Part shown: one piece after another, positions 1-7,805 of the stretch
How positions within the stretch are numbered: position 1 is the first letter of the stretch
Layout: each line of letters opens with the position of its first letter
Source: Rheinheimera sp. A13L
GTDB taxonomy: Bacteria; Pseudomonadota; Gammaproteobacteria; Enterobacterales; Alteromonadaceae
NCBI RefSeq assembly: GCF_000217935.1
Contig: NZ_AFHI01000008.1
Location: 62,001-126,000, forward strand
Length of the DNA stretch: 64,000 nucleotides
Direction of reading: 5' to 3'
Program-made: the position numbers and the translations under genes
The notes under the pieces: model-generated
Seen by the model: only the letters and a program-made list of their open reading frames with translations
The model's database searches: none
Told to the model about the DNA's origin: nothing

Positions 1-481
1 GAGCCAGCTCGCCACTTTGCGACACGATAACGCAACCTTGTTGTTTCACTAACTGCTGAATTTTATCCAGCGGTTGCTGGCACTGATAACCCGGAATAGC
101 TTCCAGTTTGTCGATAGTACCACCGGTATGGCCTAAGCCACGACCTGCAATCATAGGCACATAAGCGCCACAGGCTGCAATCATAGGTGCCAGCATTAAA
201 CTGACTTTATCACCCACACCGCCTGTACTGTGTTTATCCACCACTGGGCCATCCAGCATCTCTGTCCAGTTCATCACTGCACCTGAATGCTGCATAGCAC
301 GGGTTAAAGCCACAGTTTCCGCTGTGCTCATGCCGTTCAGATAAATCGCCATAGCCAATGCTGCGGTCTGGCCTTCACTGAAGCTCTGGTCCGTTAGGCC
401 ACGGACAAATTGCTGTATAGCCGCTTCTGTCAAAGCGCCACCATTACGTTTTTGTTTAATAATTTCCTGAGGTAATAACAC
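1..481 (-). CDS. deoA: Thymidine phosphorylase, N-terminal part (cut by window edge)
   Basis: Cleaves thymidine to thymine and deoxyribose-1-phosphate in cytosolic nucleoside salvage. Only the first ~160 codons are in the window; the rest lies beyond position 1. The protein opens VLLPQEIIKQKRNGGALTEA, matching the DeoA N-terminus, and continues with the phosphate-binding region KHSTGGVGDK and the GRGLGHTGGTLDKLE stretch typical of pyrimidine phosphorylases. I chose the GTG at 481 because a GGAG lies six bases upstream and the family starts here. It follows cdd by 14 bp on the same strand, so the two are probably one nucleoside-salvage operon. Confidence 0.93.
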   Translation of the reverse strand, partial: MLLPQEIIKQKRNGGALTEAAIQQFVRGLTDQSFSEGQTAALAMAIYLNGMSTAETVALTRAMQHSGAVMNWTEMLDGPVVDKHSTGGVGDKVSLMLAPMIAACGAYVPMIAGRGLGHTGGTIDKLEAIPGYQCQQPLDKIQQLVKQQGCVIVSQSGELA

Positions 482-495
482 TATGCACTCCAGAG

Positions 496-918
496 TCAGA
501 TTTTTTTGCTATTGGCCAGAAACAAAGGGGTAAAAGCGCTGGGTAACAATTGTTCCAGCGTCCATTCCTGCTGTTGTTCTAAATGATTGCAGCTGCGTAC
601 CGGACTGTCCGGCGTAAAAAACTCAGCGATCACCTGACGACAAATGCCACAAGGCGGGGTGAGCTGATCTTGTGGTGTGTAGACCATCAGGCCAACAAAC
701 TGACGCTCACCGGCCACTACAGCAGCAGCTATAGCATTACGTTCGGCACAAATAGTGCCGCCATAAGACGCGTTTTCAACATTACAACCAGAATAGATTT
801 TGCCACTGCTGGCTTGTACTGCGACACCTACCGGAAATTTGCTGTAAGGCGCATAGGCCTGTTCGGATGCTGCTTTGGCAGCGAGGGCTAATTCAGCCCA
901 TTGAATACTTGTAGTCAT
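496..918 (-). CDS. cdd: Cytidine deaminase, short tetrameric type
   Basis: Deaminates cytidine and deoxycytidine to uridine and deoxyuridine in the cytosol. The 140-residue length and motifs fit the homotetrameric (Bacillus/human type) enzyme rather than the ~290-residue E. coli dimer. The zinc site is visible as GCNVENASYGGTICAERNAI (Cys and catalytic Glu of CAE) and PPCGICRQV (two Cys ligands). It sits directly upstream of deoA, so deoxycytidine could be converted to deoxyuridine, which a pyrimidine phosphorylase can then use. About 100 bp with no obvious gene separates it from the MFS gene upstream on the same strand. Confidence 0.95.
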   Translation of the reverse strand: MTTSIQWAELALAAKAASEQAYAPYSKFPVGVAVQASSGKIYSGCNVENASYGGTICAERNAIAAAVVAGERQFVGLMVYTPQDQLTPPCGICRQVIAEFFTPDSPVRSCNHLEQQQEWTLEQLLPSAFTPLFLANSKKI

Positions 919-1019
919 AGTTTAAATTTTTGCAGGTCATACGGCCTTAGGTTATGCGCCTAAAGCCGCTCAGAATCAAGAGCCAGCTGGTGATAAAACC
1001 AACAAATGCAGCAAAAAAG

Positions 1020-2201
1020 TTAAACTTGTACTGCTTGCGTATGTTTTTTATGCAACAAATAGCTGAAATAACTGACAGTGCCCAAAAGCCAGACGGCCAG
1101 TATAGGGATCAGCCAATAGGCTGTGGCGATGCCCACTTGCTGAGCCGCTAAACCTGTGCCCAAAGCTGCCGCCTGATAACCAATGGCACCGCCAATATTG
1201 GCAAGACCAGACAATACAGGACCGTTGTCACTGTCCAGATCCATAGCGGCCGTTAACATCAGCGGGAATATTGCGCCTAAACCAAAACCCAAAGCAAAGT
1301 TACCTAATTGCAATAAAGCGGGTACAGCGGTGATTTTTACTAAAACAGCACCACAAAAGGCACAAATCACCAGCATCATCAGCAACTGCGCGCTGCTAAA
1401 CCAACGTAAAAATAATGAAAAACTTAACCGGCTCAGCACCATACCGCCGGTAAAAAAGGCAAAAATTAAGCGCGACTGCTCAGTACTTAAAGCTAAACCC
1501 TGGCTGGCATAAGTGACAAACCAATTGCCATGGCCCCACTCCACTGCACCATAACCAAACATCATTAAAGCCAAAGCAAAAAATACCGGTTTTTTCATCA
1601 CCTGACGGTACGACAAACTGCCTTTGGTGTACGTCATATGAGCAGGACTTTGATGGGTACGGCCCAGATACCAGGCATAAGCTGCTGTACCTGCCAGCAT
1701 CAGGGCTAATAAACGCAGCGGCCAGCGCCAGTCTTCAATACCCCAATACAACACCACCACATACAAAGGTGCAGCTAAAGTGCCTAAGCTGAACATAAAA
1801 TCCATAAAACCCATCATACGAGCGCGTTTTGCCACATAAAGCCGGGCGATCAGGGTATGACCTATAGTAAAGAGGCCTGAACAGGTCAAACCCAAAGCAA
1901 AGACAAAAACCAATAACAAAGGCCAGAACTGCACCAGAGACGCACCGATAATCAGCACCACCAGCGTCAGTAACAACACGGCAAACAAGGGCACAAATTC
2001 AAATTTTTGCACATATTTTCCGCCTAAAAAGGCACCGGTAATAGAACCCATCGACAGACAGGCAAAAAACAACCCACTGGCAGCGGGCGACATCTGCAGT
2101 TGCTTCATCATATCGGGCAACAAAATGCCCCATAAAATACTGAGTAAACCCAATAACATAAAACTTAAATACACCAGTACCGTCACCTGCCGCTGATACA
2201 T
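1020..2201 (-). CDS. MFS transporter, 393 aa
   Basis: Inner-membrane protein with about twelve hydrophobic segments and the length of a standard major facilitator. The first half has a GKYVQKFEF loop where the MFS motif A loop would sit, and ALGLTCSGLFTIGHTLIARLY resembles helix 4-5 of FHS/TsgA-like carriers. The substrate cannot be read from the sequence. The ATG at 2201 follows AGGGAGAACCC, a clear ribosome binding site, and lies 9 bp after the omega-amidase stop, so it is probably cotranscribed with the aminotransferase and omega-amidase genes upstream. A role in moving an amino acid, 2-oxo acid or nucleoside is inference from context only. Confidence 0.8.
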   Translation of the reverse strand: MYQRQVTVLVYLSFMLLGLLSILWGILLPDMMKQLQMSPAASGLFFACLSMGSITGAFLGGKYVQKFEFVPLFAVLLLTLVVLIIGASLVQFWPLLLVFVFALGLTCSGLFTIGHTLIARLYVAKRARMMGFMDFMFSLGTLAAPLYVVVLYWGIEDWRWPLRLLALMLAGTAAYAWYLGRTHQSPAHMTYTKGSLSYRQVMKKPVFFALALMMFGYGAVEWGHGNWFVTYASQGLALSTEQSRLIFAFFTGGMVLSRLSFSLFLRWFSSAQLLMMLVICAFCGAVLVKITAVPALLQLGNFALGFGLGAIFPLMLTAAMDLDSDNGPVLSGLANIGGAIGYQAAALGTGLAAQQVGIATAYWLIPILAVWLLGTVSYFSYLLHKKHTQAVQV

Positions 2202-2210
2202 GGGTTCTCC

Positions 2211-2993
2211 CTAAAATGAAGGCGTGAATACAAAAGAGTCTGCGTCCAGATAAGCTGGAAATTTCTGTTTAAATTGCTGCAAGGCGGTTAAATCCAGTTG
2301 TGCAAGCACTACACCATTTTGGCTGATGGGCAGCTCAGCCTGAATTTGACCAAAATAATCCACCACCATGCTGTCACCGCTGTAACTTAAGCCGTTGTCA
2401 TCTGAACCAATACGGTTACAACCCAATACATAAGCCTGATTTTCAATAGCCCGGGCTTGCAATAAAGTGCGCCAGACCTGACGCCGTGGTTCGGGCCAGT
2501 TCGCCACATAAATCAGCACATCGTAATCCTGCTGATTACGGGCAAAAACCGGAAAACGTAAGTCGTAACAAACCTGCAAACAAAACCGAAAGCCAAGGTA
2601 AGAGACGATCACCCGCTCTGTACCCGCCTGATAATGTTGTGGCTCGCCCCCCATCCGGAATAAATGGCGTTTATCGTAAAACTGCACTGCGCCGTCAGGG
2701 CTAACAAACAAAAATCTGTTAAAAATCTGGCCTTGTGCAGCAATAGCCACAGAACCACAAATAGCAGCAGCTGATAACTTAGCTTGCTGCTGCATCCATT
2801 GCACTGTAAGCCCTTCCATAGCTTCAGCAATAAGAGTTGAATCCATGCTAAAACCTGAATTAAACATCTCTGGCAGGATAAAAAGCTGCACATCTTTATG
2901 CTTTTGGATCTGCTGCTCAAAGTACTTTTGGTTTGCAGCACTGTTCTGCCAAACCAGTTCGGACTGAATTAACGCAACCTGGATAACTGACAT
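2211..2993 (-). CDS. yafV: Omega-amidase, carbon-nitrogen hydrolase YafV type
   Basis: Nitrilase-superfamily enzyme expected to hydrolyse 2-oxoglutaramate or 2-oxosuccinamate to the oxo acid and ammonia. The Glu-Lys-Cys triad is visible: E42 in LPEMF, K108 in YDKRHLF and C142 in CYDLRFP. YVANWPEPRR and ARAIENQAYVLGCNRIGSD match YafV closely. I chose the ATG at 2993 (261 aa) because GGAG lies five bases upstream; a longer frame to 3041 adds an unrelated N-terminus. The start lies inside the 3' end of the aminotransferase gene (25-bp overlap), suggesting translational coupling. The pairing makes sense: a glutamine-using transaminase yields 2-oxoglutaramate, which this enzyme removes. Confidence 0.9.
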   Translation of the reverse strand: MSVIQVALIQSELVWQNSAANQKYFEQQIQKHKDVQLFILPEMFNSGFSMDSTLIAEAMEGLTVQWMQQQAKLSAAAICGSVAIAAQGQIFNRFLFVSPDGAVQFYDKRHLFRMGGEPQHYQAGTERVIVSYLGFRFCLQVCYDLRFPVFARNQQDYDVLIYVANWPEPRRQVWRTLLQARAIENQAYVLGCNRIGSDDNGLSYSGDSMVVDYFGQIQAELPISQNGVVLAQLDLTALQQFKQKFPAYLDADSFVFTPSF

Positions 2994-4126
2994 AAAATCT
3001 CCGTCGCCAAAGTTAAAGTCTGAGGCTCTTTGGCAAAACAAAAACGAATTATACGCTGACTGGGTGGTTGTCGGTAAAACACCGACAACGGAATAGCGGC
3101 CACTTTATGCTCGCGGGTTAACCAGTGACAAAATGCCACATCATCTAAATCGCTGAATGCACTGTAATCCGCCAGTTGAAAATAACTGCCACGACAAGGT
3201 AATAAACTCCAGGCCGAATTCGCTAAGCCCAGCCGGAACTGATCACGTTTTTGTTGATAAAAAGCGGCCAGCCCTTTCACCTCATCTGGCTGTTCAGTCA
3301 GTAATTGGGCTATCGCATGCTGAGCTGGTGTAAAGCTGGAGAAAGTGACGTACTGATGAATTTTACGAAATTCCGTAGTCAGCTCAACCGGAGCTACGGC
3401 ATAACCTAGCTTCCAGCCGGTGACATGAAAGGTTTTACCAAAAGACGAAACTATCACTGTGCGATCAGCCAGTTCAGGGTACTGATTGGCACTGTGTTGC
3501 GGCTGACCATCAAATACCAGATGCTCATACACTTCGTCGCTGATGCAATACAAACGGTGTTTTAACACCAGCGCCTGCAACGCTAACCAATCCTGATGAC
3601 TGAATACCGCCCCTGTTGGGTTATGCGGGCTGTTGACTATAATCAACCGAGTTTTTTTGCTGATTTGTTTTTCCAGCTGAGCCCAATCCACCTGGTACAA
3701 AGGCGGCAGCAAAGGCACATGCACAGTAAAACCGCCCGCCAGCTCCACAGCAGGTTGATAACTGTCATATGCAGGATCAAAGACGATCACTTCATCACCG
3801 GCACGAACCAAAGCCTGAATAGCCACAAATAAAGCTTCAGTGGCACCACTGGTGACTGTAATTTGCTGCTCAGCACAAAGCTCCCGTTGATAACAGCTTT
3901 GCACCAAAGCAGCGATTTGTTGTCGCAGCGCCAGAACACCGGGCATGGGCGCATACTGATTCAGGCCTGCCTGAGCTGATGCCGTCAATAACTCGATCAG
4001 TCGAGGGTTGGATGGAAAATCAGGAAAACCCTGAGATAAATTAATAGCCTGATGCTCTGCTGCCAACTGCGACATTTGGCTGAAAATAGTGGTACCTAAG
4101 GCGGGTAATTTACTTTGTAACTTCAT
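2969..4126 (-). CDS. ybdL: Methionine aminotransferase, YbdL type (class I PLP)
   Basis: Fold-type I PLP aminotransferase that interconverts methionine (and glutamine or aromatic amino acids) with the 2-oxo acids, including 4-methylthio-2-oxobutanoate at the end of methionine salvage. NLSQGFPDFP near the N-terminus, NSPHNPTG, the SDEVYEHLVFDG segment and the PLP-binding lysine in SSFGKTFHVTGWKLGY are all present over 385 residues, the normal length. It overlaps the omega-amidase gene by 25 bp. It diverges from the MtnB-like gene, and the shared 107-bp gap carries met-box-like repeats, so methionine-dependent repression is plausible. Confidence 0.92.
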   Translation of the reverse strand: MKLQSKLPALGTTIFSQMSQLAAEHQAINLSQGFPDFPSNPRLIELLTASAQAGLNQYAPMPGVLALRQQIAALVQSCYQRELCAEQQITVTSGATEALFVAIQALVRAGDEVIVFDPAYDSYQPAVELAGGFTVHVPLLPPLYQVDWAQLEKQISKKTRLIIVNSPHNPTGAVFSHQDWLALQALVLKHRLYCISDEVYEHLVFDGQPQHSANQYPELADRTVIVSSFGKTFHVTGWKLGYAVAPVELTTEFRKIHQYVTFSSFTPAQHAIAQLLTEQPDEVKGLAAFYQQKRDQFRLGLANSAWSLLPCRGSYFQLADYSAFSDLDDVAFCHWLTREHKVAAIPLSVFYRQPPSQRIIRFCFAKEPQTLTLATEILCQLSRLR

Positions 4127-4198
4127 AAGTTAATCTCAAAACAGCACAAAAACAGTACAAAACTGACTGGCCTGACAATGGAACGAATGCTATCATCC

Positions 4199-4238
4199 AG
4201 ACAGTTTCATGTGTAGACGTCTAAACATCAAGATGAAT
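4199..4238. promoter_or_regulatory. MetJ operator-like tandem met boxes
   Basis: A perfect met box AGACGTCT lies at 4215-4222. Neighbouring octamers in the same register are partial matches: 4199-4206 AGACAGTT (5/8), 4207-4214 TCATGTGT (4/8), 4223-4230 AAACATCA (5/8) and 4231-4238 AGATGAAT (5/8). MetJ binds tandem 8-bp met boxes cooperatively, so this array between ybdL and the MtnB-like gene is a credible S-adenosylmethionine-responsive operator. The last box overlaps the start codon chosen for the downstream gene, so its boundary is uncertain. Confidence 0.6.
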
Positions 4239-4856
4239 CAATCTCTGCAAACACATCAATTAAACCCTTATGCGATCCAGCTTTGTACTTTAGGCCGCTG
4301 GATAACACAGCGCCAATGGTTGCCTTGTGGCAGCGGACTTTTTTCTGTTCGCACCTCAGAGCATAGCGCGCTTTTCACTGCGGCTGATAAAGATAAAAGC
4401 GAGTTAAGCCCTGCTGATTTAGTGTCGTACCATTGGGCAAACCCAAACGAAAGGGATACCGCAACAGCTATCCATCAGTTTTTGTATCAGTTAAAGCCTC
4501 AACATAAAGTAGTGCTGCAAACTCATGATCTGCAAGCGACGGTGTTCTCCCGCTTAATCAAAGCAGACCAGCATCTGTTTGTAGGCTACGAATTGCAGCA
4601 GCAAGTAGCGGCCACTGCAGCACAACGCAGCTGTTGCCCTCTGGCTATTTTGGATCCACAAAGTACCGAGCTTACTTTGCAGGAATTGCACCAACGCTTT
4701 GAGCGCGAAACTTTAGCTTATGCCTTTTTGATCCGTGGCCATGGCCTTTATGTCTGGGGAGACAGTATTGACAGCGCGAAGCGGCATCTGGAAACATGGC
4801 AATTTTTAATTGCCTGCGAATTGGAACGCATTAAAGCGAGCGCTTTGTTGAATTAA
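4233..4856 (+). CDS. MtnB-like class II aldolase-fold protein, altered zinc site
   Basis: Resembles methylthioribulose-1-phosphate dehydratase (MtnB), a zinc enzyme of the methionine salvage pathway. Over 207 residues the C-terminal half matches well: YAFLIRGHGLYVWG (His170), GYELQQQVA (Glu120) and the RHLETWQFLIACELE helix. The family's HTH zinc motif reads Gln96-Thr-His98, so one of three zinc ligands is missing. The phosphate-binding loop (usually SAGNFS-like) reads PCGSGLFSVR. It may therefore be inactive, use an altered metal site, or have a new role. The ATG at 4233 is preferred over 4209 because the met boxes lie between them, but neither has a strong ribosome binding site. Confidence 0.75.
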   Translation: MNQSLQTHQLNPYAIQLCTLGRWITQRQWLPCGSGLFSVRTSEHSALFTAADKDKSELSPADLVSYHWANPNERDTATAIHQFLYQLKPQHKVVLQTHDLQATVFSRLIKADQHLFVGYELQQQVAATAAQRSCCPLAILDPQSTELTLQELHQRFERETLAYAFLIRGHGLYVWGDSIDSAKRHLETWQFLIACELERIKASALLN

Positions 4857-5043
4857 TCACCACCACAAGCTGCCGGCAATTTATAGCTGCACTGACTACA
4901 TTGCTTCATTTTGGTGCACCACTGACCGCAGCAGGGTCAGCCCCTGCGCGACAGGGTAAAAAACTTATTGGTAATCAAAGGTATGCACTTGTGGTTCCAT
5001 TTTTGCTTAAGTTCTGCGTCTTTGGTAACAATTGTGAATCCCT

Positions 5044-5928
5044 ATGGCCATCCATAGCTCGATGCGCGGCCTGCGCTGTTTTTGTGTCGCCGCCGACTGT
5101 TTAAGTTTTAAAGAAACCGCCCGCCAGCTGTATCTGACCCCTTCTGCGGTCAGCCATCAAATTAAACAGCTGGAATCTGAGCTTGGGCTGGACTTGTTTT
5201 TGCGGCAAACCCGGTCAGTAGAGCTGACAGCTCAAGGTAAAGCCTTTTATCAGGCATTGCTGCCTTTGATGCGGGAGCTGGAACAAACCTTACGTACTTT
5301 TAGCCAGCAGAAAAACCCGACTGAAATCAGCATTTCGATGCCGGAGTTTTTTGCCAGTGAGCTGTTTGTGCCACGTTTAGTCGGCTGGTCAGAACAACAT
5401 CCGGATATCAACCTGAAAGTTGAAACCATTAAATCGCGGCAGGATCCGGCTAAACATACCGATCTGCAAATTTTATTGGCCAGCAGTAAACCCAGCGACA
5501 AAATAGCCTACGAGTTATTTCCGATAAGCTATGTCCCGGCCTGTAACCCGGCTTTATATCAGCAACTCAGCAGTTTGGGTTTTGAGGCTTTAACCAAAGT
5601 GCCTTGTCTGGTGCACCAGGCCAGACCCTGGTCCTGGCATCAATGGGCTGAACAGTTGGAAATGGAAGTATTTACCCCTAAACAGGTGATCCAGCTCGAC
5701 AGTATGTTCAGCGTAGCGCGGGCAGCTCAGCAAGGATTAGGTATAGCTCTGGTGCCCTGGCCTATCAGTCATTCCTGGTTTGCCAGCGGCAGCTTAAAGC
5801 GTTTGTTTAGTGAAGAACTGGAAAGCCGCGATAAATATTATCTGGTGCAACACGAAACCGATCCAAATAAACCACAAATCCAGTTGCTGGTGGATTGGAT
5901 TTTACAAAGTTTCCAGCGCACTGGCTGA
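5044..5928 (+). CDS. LysR-family transcriptional regulator, GcvA-like
   Basis: DNA-binding regulator of 294 residues. Residues ~6-65 form the winged helix-turn-helix (RQLYLTPSAVSHQIKQLESEL), followed by the linker helix and a type-2 periplasmic-binding-like effector domain. MRGLRCFCVAADCLSFKETA recalls the GcvA subgroup. The neighbours do not reveal a target: the MtnB-like gene upstream has the same orientation but is separated by 187 bp, and the following gene is 272 bp away. Translation could begin at 5044 or at Met7 (5062); no strong ribosome binding site distinguishes them. Confidence 0.88.
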   Translation: MAIHSSMRGLRCFCVAADCLSFKETARQLYLTPSAVSHQIKQLESELGLDLFLRQTRSVELTAQGKAFYQALLPLMRELEQTLRTFSQQKNPTEISISMPEFFASELFVPRLVGWSEQHPDINLKVETIKSRQDPAKHTDLQILLASSKPSDKIAYELFPISYVPACNPALYQQLSSLGFEALTKVPCLVHQARPWSWHQWAEQLEMEVFTPKQVIQLDSMFSVARAAQQGLGIALVPWPISHSWFASGSLKRLFSEELESRDKYYLVQHETDPNKPQIQLLVDWILQSFQRTG

Positions 5929-6090
5929 GCCAGACTACTGCTAATCAGAGCTTTTGCGGCCTACAGGGATGTAAGCCTGCAGCAGCCCGTCTGTTGCTAA
6001 ATTTCAATTTTAATTCCTGTCCAACAGCTTGTTTTAACCACAGAGCCAACCCAATCATGCCTTCCGAAAACCGGACAGATGAATTTTGCT

Positions 6091-6103
6091 CACCTGTCAG
6101 GTG
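6091..6103. promoter_or_regulatory. Perfect palindrome upstream of small exported protein gene
   Basis: CACCTG-T-CAGGTG is a perfect 13-bp palindrome about 100 bp before the gene at 6201, followed shortly by an A/T-rich TTTATAT stretch that could be a -10 region. It is the only notable signal in the 272-bp gap after the LysR gene. It could be an operator half-site pair, but no known regulator consensus is recognised. Confidence 0.25.
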
Positions 6104-6200
6104 GATTTATATCCTTTGTCAGTTCGCCAGTAACTTTCTAAAGTAAGCACAGTGCAGTGAACAACCTGCACTTTAAAATGAAATTACTGGAGAGTGAATT

Positions 6201-6731
6201 ATGAAAGCGACATCCTTTAGCTTTGGCAAAAAAGTAGCAGTGATGCTGTTGGCCTCAAGTTCTTTTGTCGCCACAGCAACCACCGGCGGTTTCAAAATGG
6301 TGTTAATTGAAGACACCCCGGGCGTTAGCAAAATTAAAGCTGGTCTGTATCAGGAAGGTGTTGCAGAAGCAGCAGCAGCTACAGAAAAGCAGGCTGATGC
6401 ATTCAGCAAACATATGAGCTTATGTGTGGCATACACTCATATGGCGGAGTTTAAACAGGCAGAGCAAGCATGCAGTTCAGCCATTTATGCCGCCCGTCGC
6501 GCCGAAGGCACAGACAGCAGCTACAAACGCGAAATGCGCTCTTTTGCTCACACTAACCGTGGTGTGGCCCGTTTGATGGGTCAGGATCCTGTTGCAGCTT
6601 TAGCTGATTTTCAACAGGCCACCACATTAGAGCAAAGCGAAATCAATCAGCACAACCTGGCGCTTTTAAATGAAAAGATTAAAGCCGTCAGCCCTGTGTA
6701 CACAGCGTCAACCTTAAAAGTGACAGACTGA
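6201..6731 (+). CDS. Exported small TPR-like protein of unknown function
   Basis: A 176-residue protein with a cleavable signal peptide (KKVAVMLLASSSFVATATTG) and two TPR-like helical hairpins at residues ~65-100 (AYTHMAEFKQAEQACSSAIYAAR) and ~112-150 (AHTNRGVARLMGQDPVAALADFQQATTL). It is likely periplasmic and may mediate protein contacts. A GGAGAG lies before the ATG. The family is not recognised. The 43-codon ORF 73 bp downstream and the terminator after it suggest a two-gene transcription unit. Confidence 0.75.
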   Translation: MKATSFSFGKKVAVMLLASSSFVATATTGGFKMVLIEDTPGVSKIKAGLYQEGVAEAAAATEKQADAFSKHMSLCVAYTHMAEFKQAEQACSSAIYAARRAEGTDSSYKREMRSFAHTNRGVARLMGQDPVAALADFQQATTLEQSEINQHNLALLNEKIKAVSPVYTASTLKVTD

Positions 6732-6804
6732 AAAGGTATTGTCATCTAAAGACACTAAACTGGGCGCCGTTCACTTAAGCGCCCGGGTTTAGAAGGAGAC
6801 TGAT

Positions 6805-6936
6805 ATGTCATTCCATATACCGCAAGATCATGATGTTTATGAGCATTGGTTAAATTGGTTGTTACAGCACTGGTCTTTTTACCGACAGCTTTCGGTAAGC
6901 CAGTGGGATATCGAAAACGAAGATTTTCAGCAGTAA
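6805..6936 (+). CDS. 43-residue acidic/aromatic microprotein
   Basis: A short reading frame with an excellent ribosome binding site (AGAAGGAGAC, five bases before the ATG). The product begins MSFHIPQDHDVYEHWLNWLL and ends ENEDFQQ. It contains four Trp and several His residues and is acidic at the C-terminus, suggesting a small amphipathic helix. It lies between the exported TPR-like gene and a strong intrinsic terminator, so it is probably the last gene of that unit. No family is recognised; coding status rests on the ribosome binding site and position. Confidence 0.55.
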   Translation: MSFHIPQDHDVYEHWLNWLLQHWSFYRQLSVSQWDIENEDFQQ

Positions 6937-7002
6937 AAGACTGTGATTGCAATTCGCGTGGCTCCCCGGCCTGAATTGAAGTTGCTGTCTGAAATCACTG
7001 TG

Positions 7003-7045
7003 AGCAGACAAACCGCCCCCCTGTCAGGTTTGTCTGCTTTTTTAT
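7003..7045 (+). terminator. Intrinsic terminator after the 6.2-6.9 kb unit
   Basis: A perfect 12-bp stem (AGCAGACAAACC at 7003-7014 pairing with GGTTTGTCTGCT at 7027-7038), a 12-nt loop and a run of T. It ends transcription of the two genes upstream. Confidence 0.9.
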
Positions 7046-7172
7046 TATACCCGTCGTACTTGCAGCCGCAGCGTTGTTGACTGCGTGCTTTCGCCCAAGT
7101 CGCATAGTGGACTATGCTCCCCGGGTCTCAATCCCTTGTCGCCTAGCTGCAACAGCAATTACTTAGGGTTTA
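7046..7172. repeat. ERIC/IRU-like dispersed repeat, copy 1 (127 bp)
   Basis: Runs from TATACCCGTCGTACTTGCAGC to the ATTACTTAGGGTTTA end and is exactly 127 bp, the length of an enterobacterial ERIC element. The centre has the imperfect palindrome GCATAGTGGACTATGC flanked by CCC and GGG, and the ends are imperfect inverted repeats. A second copy with the same length and orientation lies at 58609-58735. It directly follows a terminator in a non-coding gap. Confidence 0.8.
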
Positions 7173-7291
7173 TCCCCGCCCGTACATTTGGCATTGGTTT
7201 GAACGCGCGACGGGCGGGGACAAGCCCGCGCCCTACAGCAGCCACACAGGCGAGATAAACCTGCGCCCCTACAATTGGCATTGGTTTGAAC
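7173..7291. repeat. Short REP-like repeat cluster
   Basis: The gap before the DUF3010 gene holds related short G/C-rich units: TATCCCCGCCCGTACA near 7171, the inverted form CGGGCGGGGACAAGCCCGCG near 7210-7230, and a diverged inverted form around 7240-7270 (GGCGAGATAAACCTGCGCCC). The 17-mer TTGGCATTGGTTTGAAC occurs exactly at 7188-7204 and 7275-7291. A similar unit lies at 28111-28133. These look like REP-type extragenic repeats. Nothing else is visible up to 7367 except a probable promoter region. Confidence 0.5.
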
Positions 7292-7367
7292 CCCAAACAT
7301 TTGGCTATAGTTTTTCCTTATTAAGCTGTCATAATATCCCCAACTTGAGTTAGTCAGAGAAATCCTT

Positions 7368-7790
7368 ATGCGCGTTTGTGGTGTTGAAATGAAAGGCAGT
7401 GAAGCCATTTTGTGTTTATTGGCTGTAGATAGCGGTCTGTTTGATATTCCGGATTGCCGCACTGTGCGTTTGCCGCTGTTAAAAGATCAGGACAGCGAGC
7501 AGATGAAAAAATTTCAGTTTGTCTTTGCCAAGCTGGCAGAAGACTACAAAATCGACACTTTTGTGATCCGTGAACGGCCACAAAAAGGCAAGTTTGCCGG
7601 TGGTGCTATAGGCTTTAAAATGGAAGCAGCGCTGCAGTTGTTGCCTGATGTGAACACCGAAATTCTGACCAGCTCTTTTATTAAAGAGCAACTGGCGCGT
7701 CATCCTGTGCCTATCGTATTTAAAGAAACGGGTTTAAAAGGTTTTCAGGAAACGGCTTTTATTACAGCCTACGCTTACCTCGCTAAGTAA
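7368..7790 (+). CDS. DUF3010 family protein
   Basis: A 140-residue cytosolic protein resembling the DUF3010 family, whose function is unknown. It starts RVCGVEMKGSEAILCLL, a small beta hairpin reminiscent of RNase H-like folds, and includes TFVIRERPQKGKFAGGAIGFKMEA. It carries no signal peptide or membrane segment. It stands alone between a repeat-rich gap and a terminator shared with the convergent AGCS gene. The fold suggestion is inference from the opening strand pattern only. Confidence 0.75.
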   Translation: MRVCGVEMKGSEAILCLLAVDSGLFDIPDCRTVRLPLLKDQDSEQMKKFQFVFAKLAEDYKIDTFVIRERPQKGKFAGGAIGFKMEAALQLLPDVNTEILTSSFIKEQLARHPVPIVFKETGLKGFQETAFITAYAYLAK

Positions 7791-7805
7791 GATCCGGCTT
7801 TAAAC

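Noticed and set aside
7046-7172. ERIC-like element as an integron attC site
   Set aside because: No GTTRRRY core sites and no cassette genes; the length and palindrome fit ERIC.
7163-7462. Minus-strand 99-codon frame over the repeat cluster and DUF3010 start
   Set aside because: Composed of REP-like repeat and antisense of a better gene.
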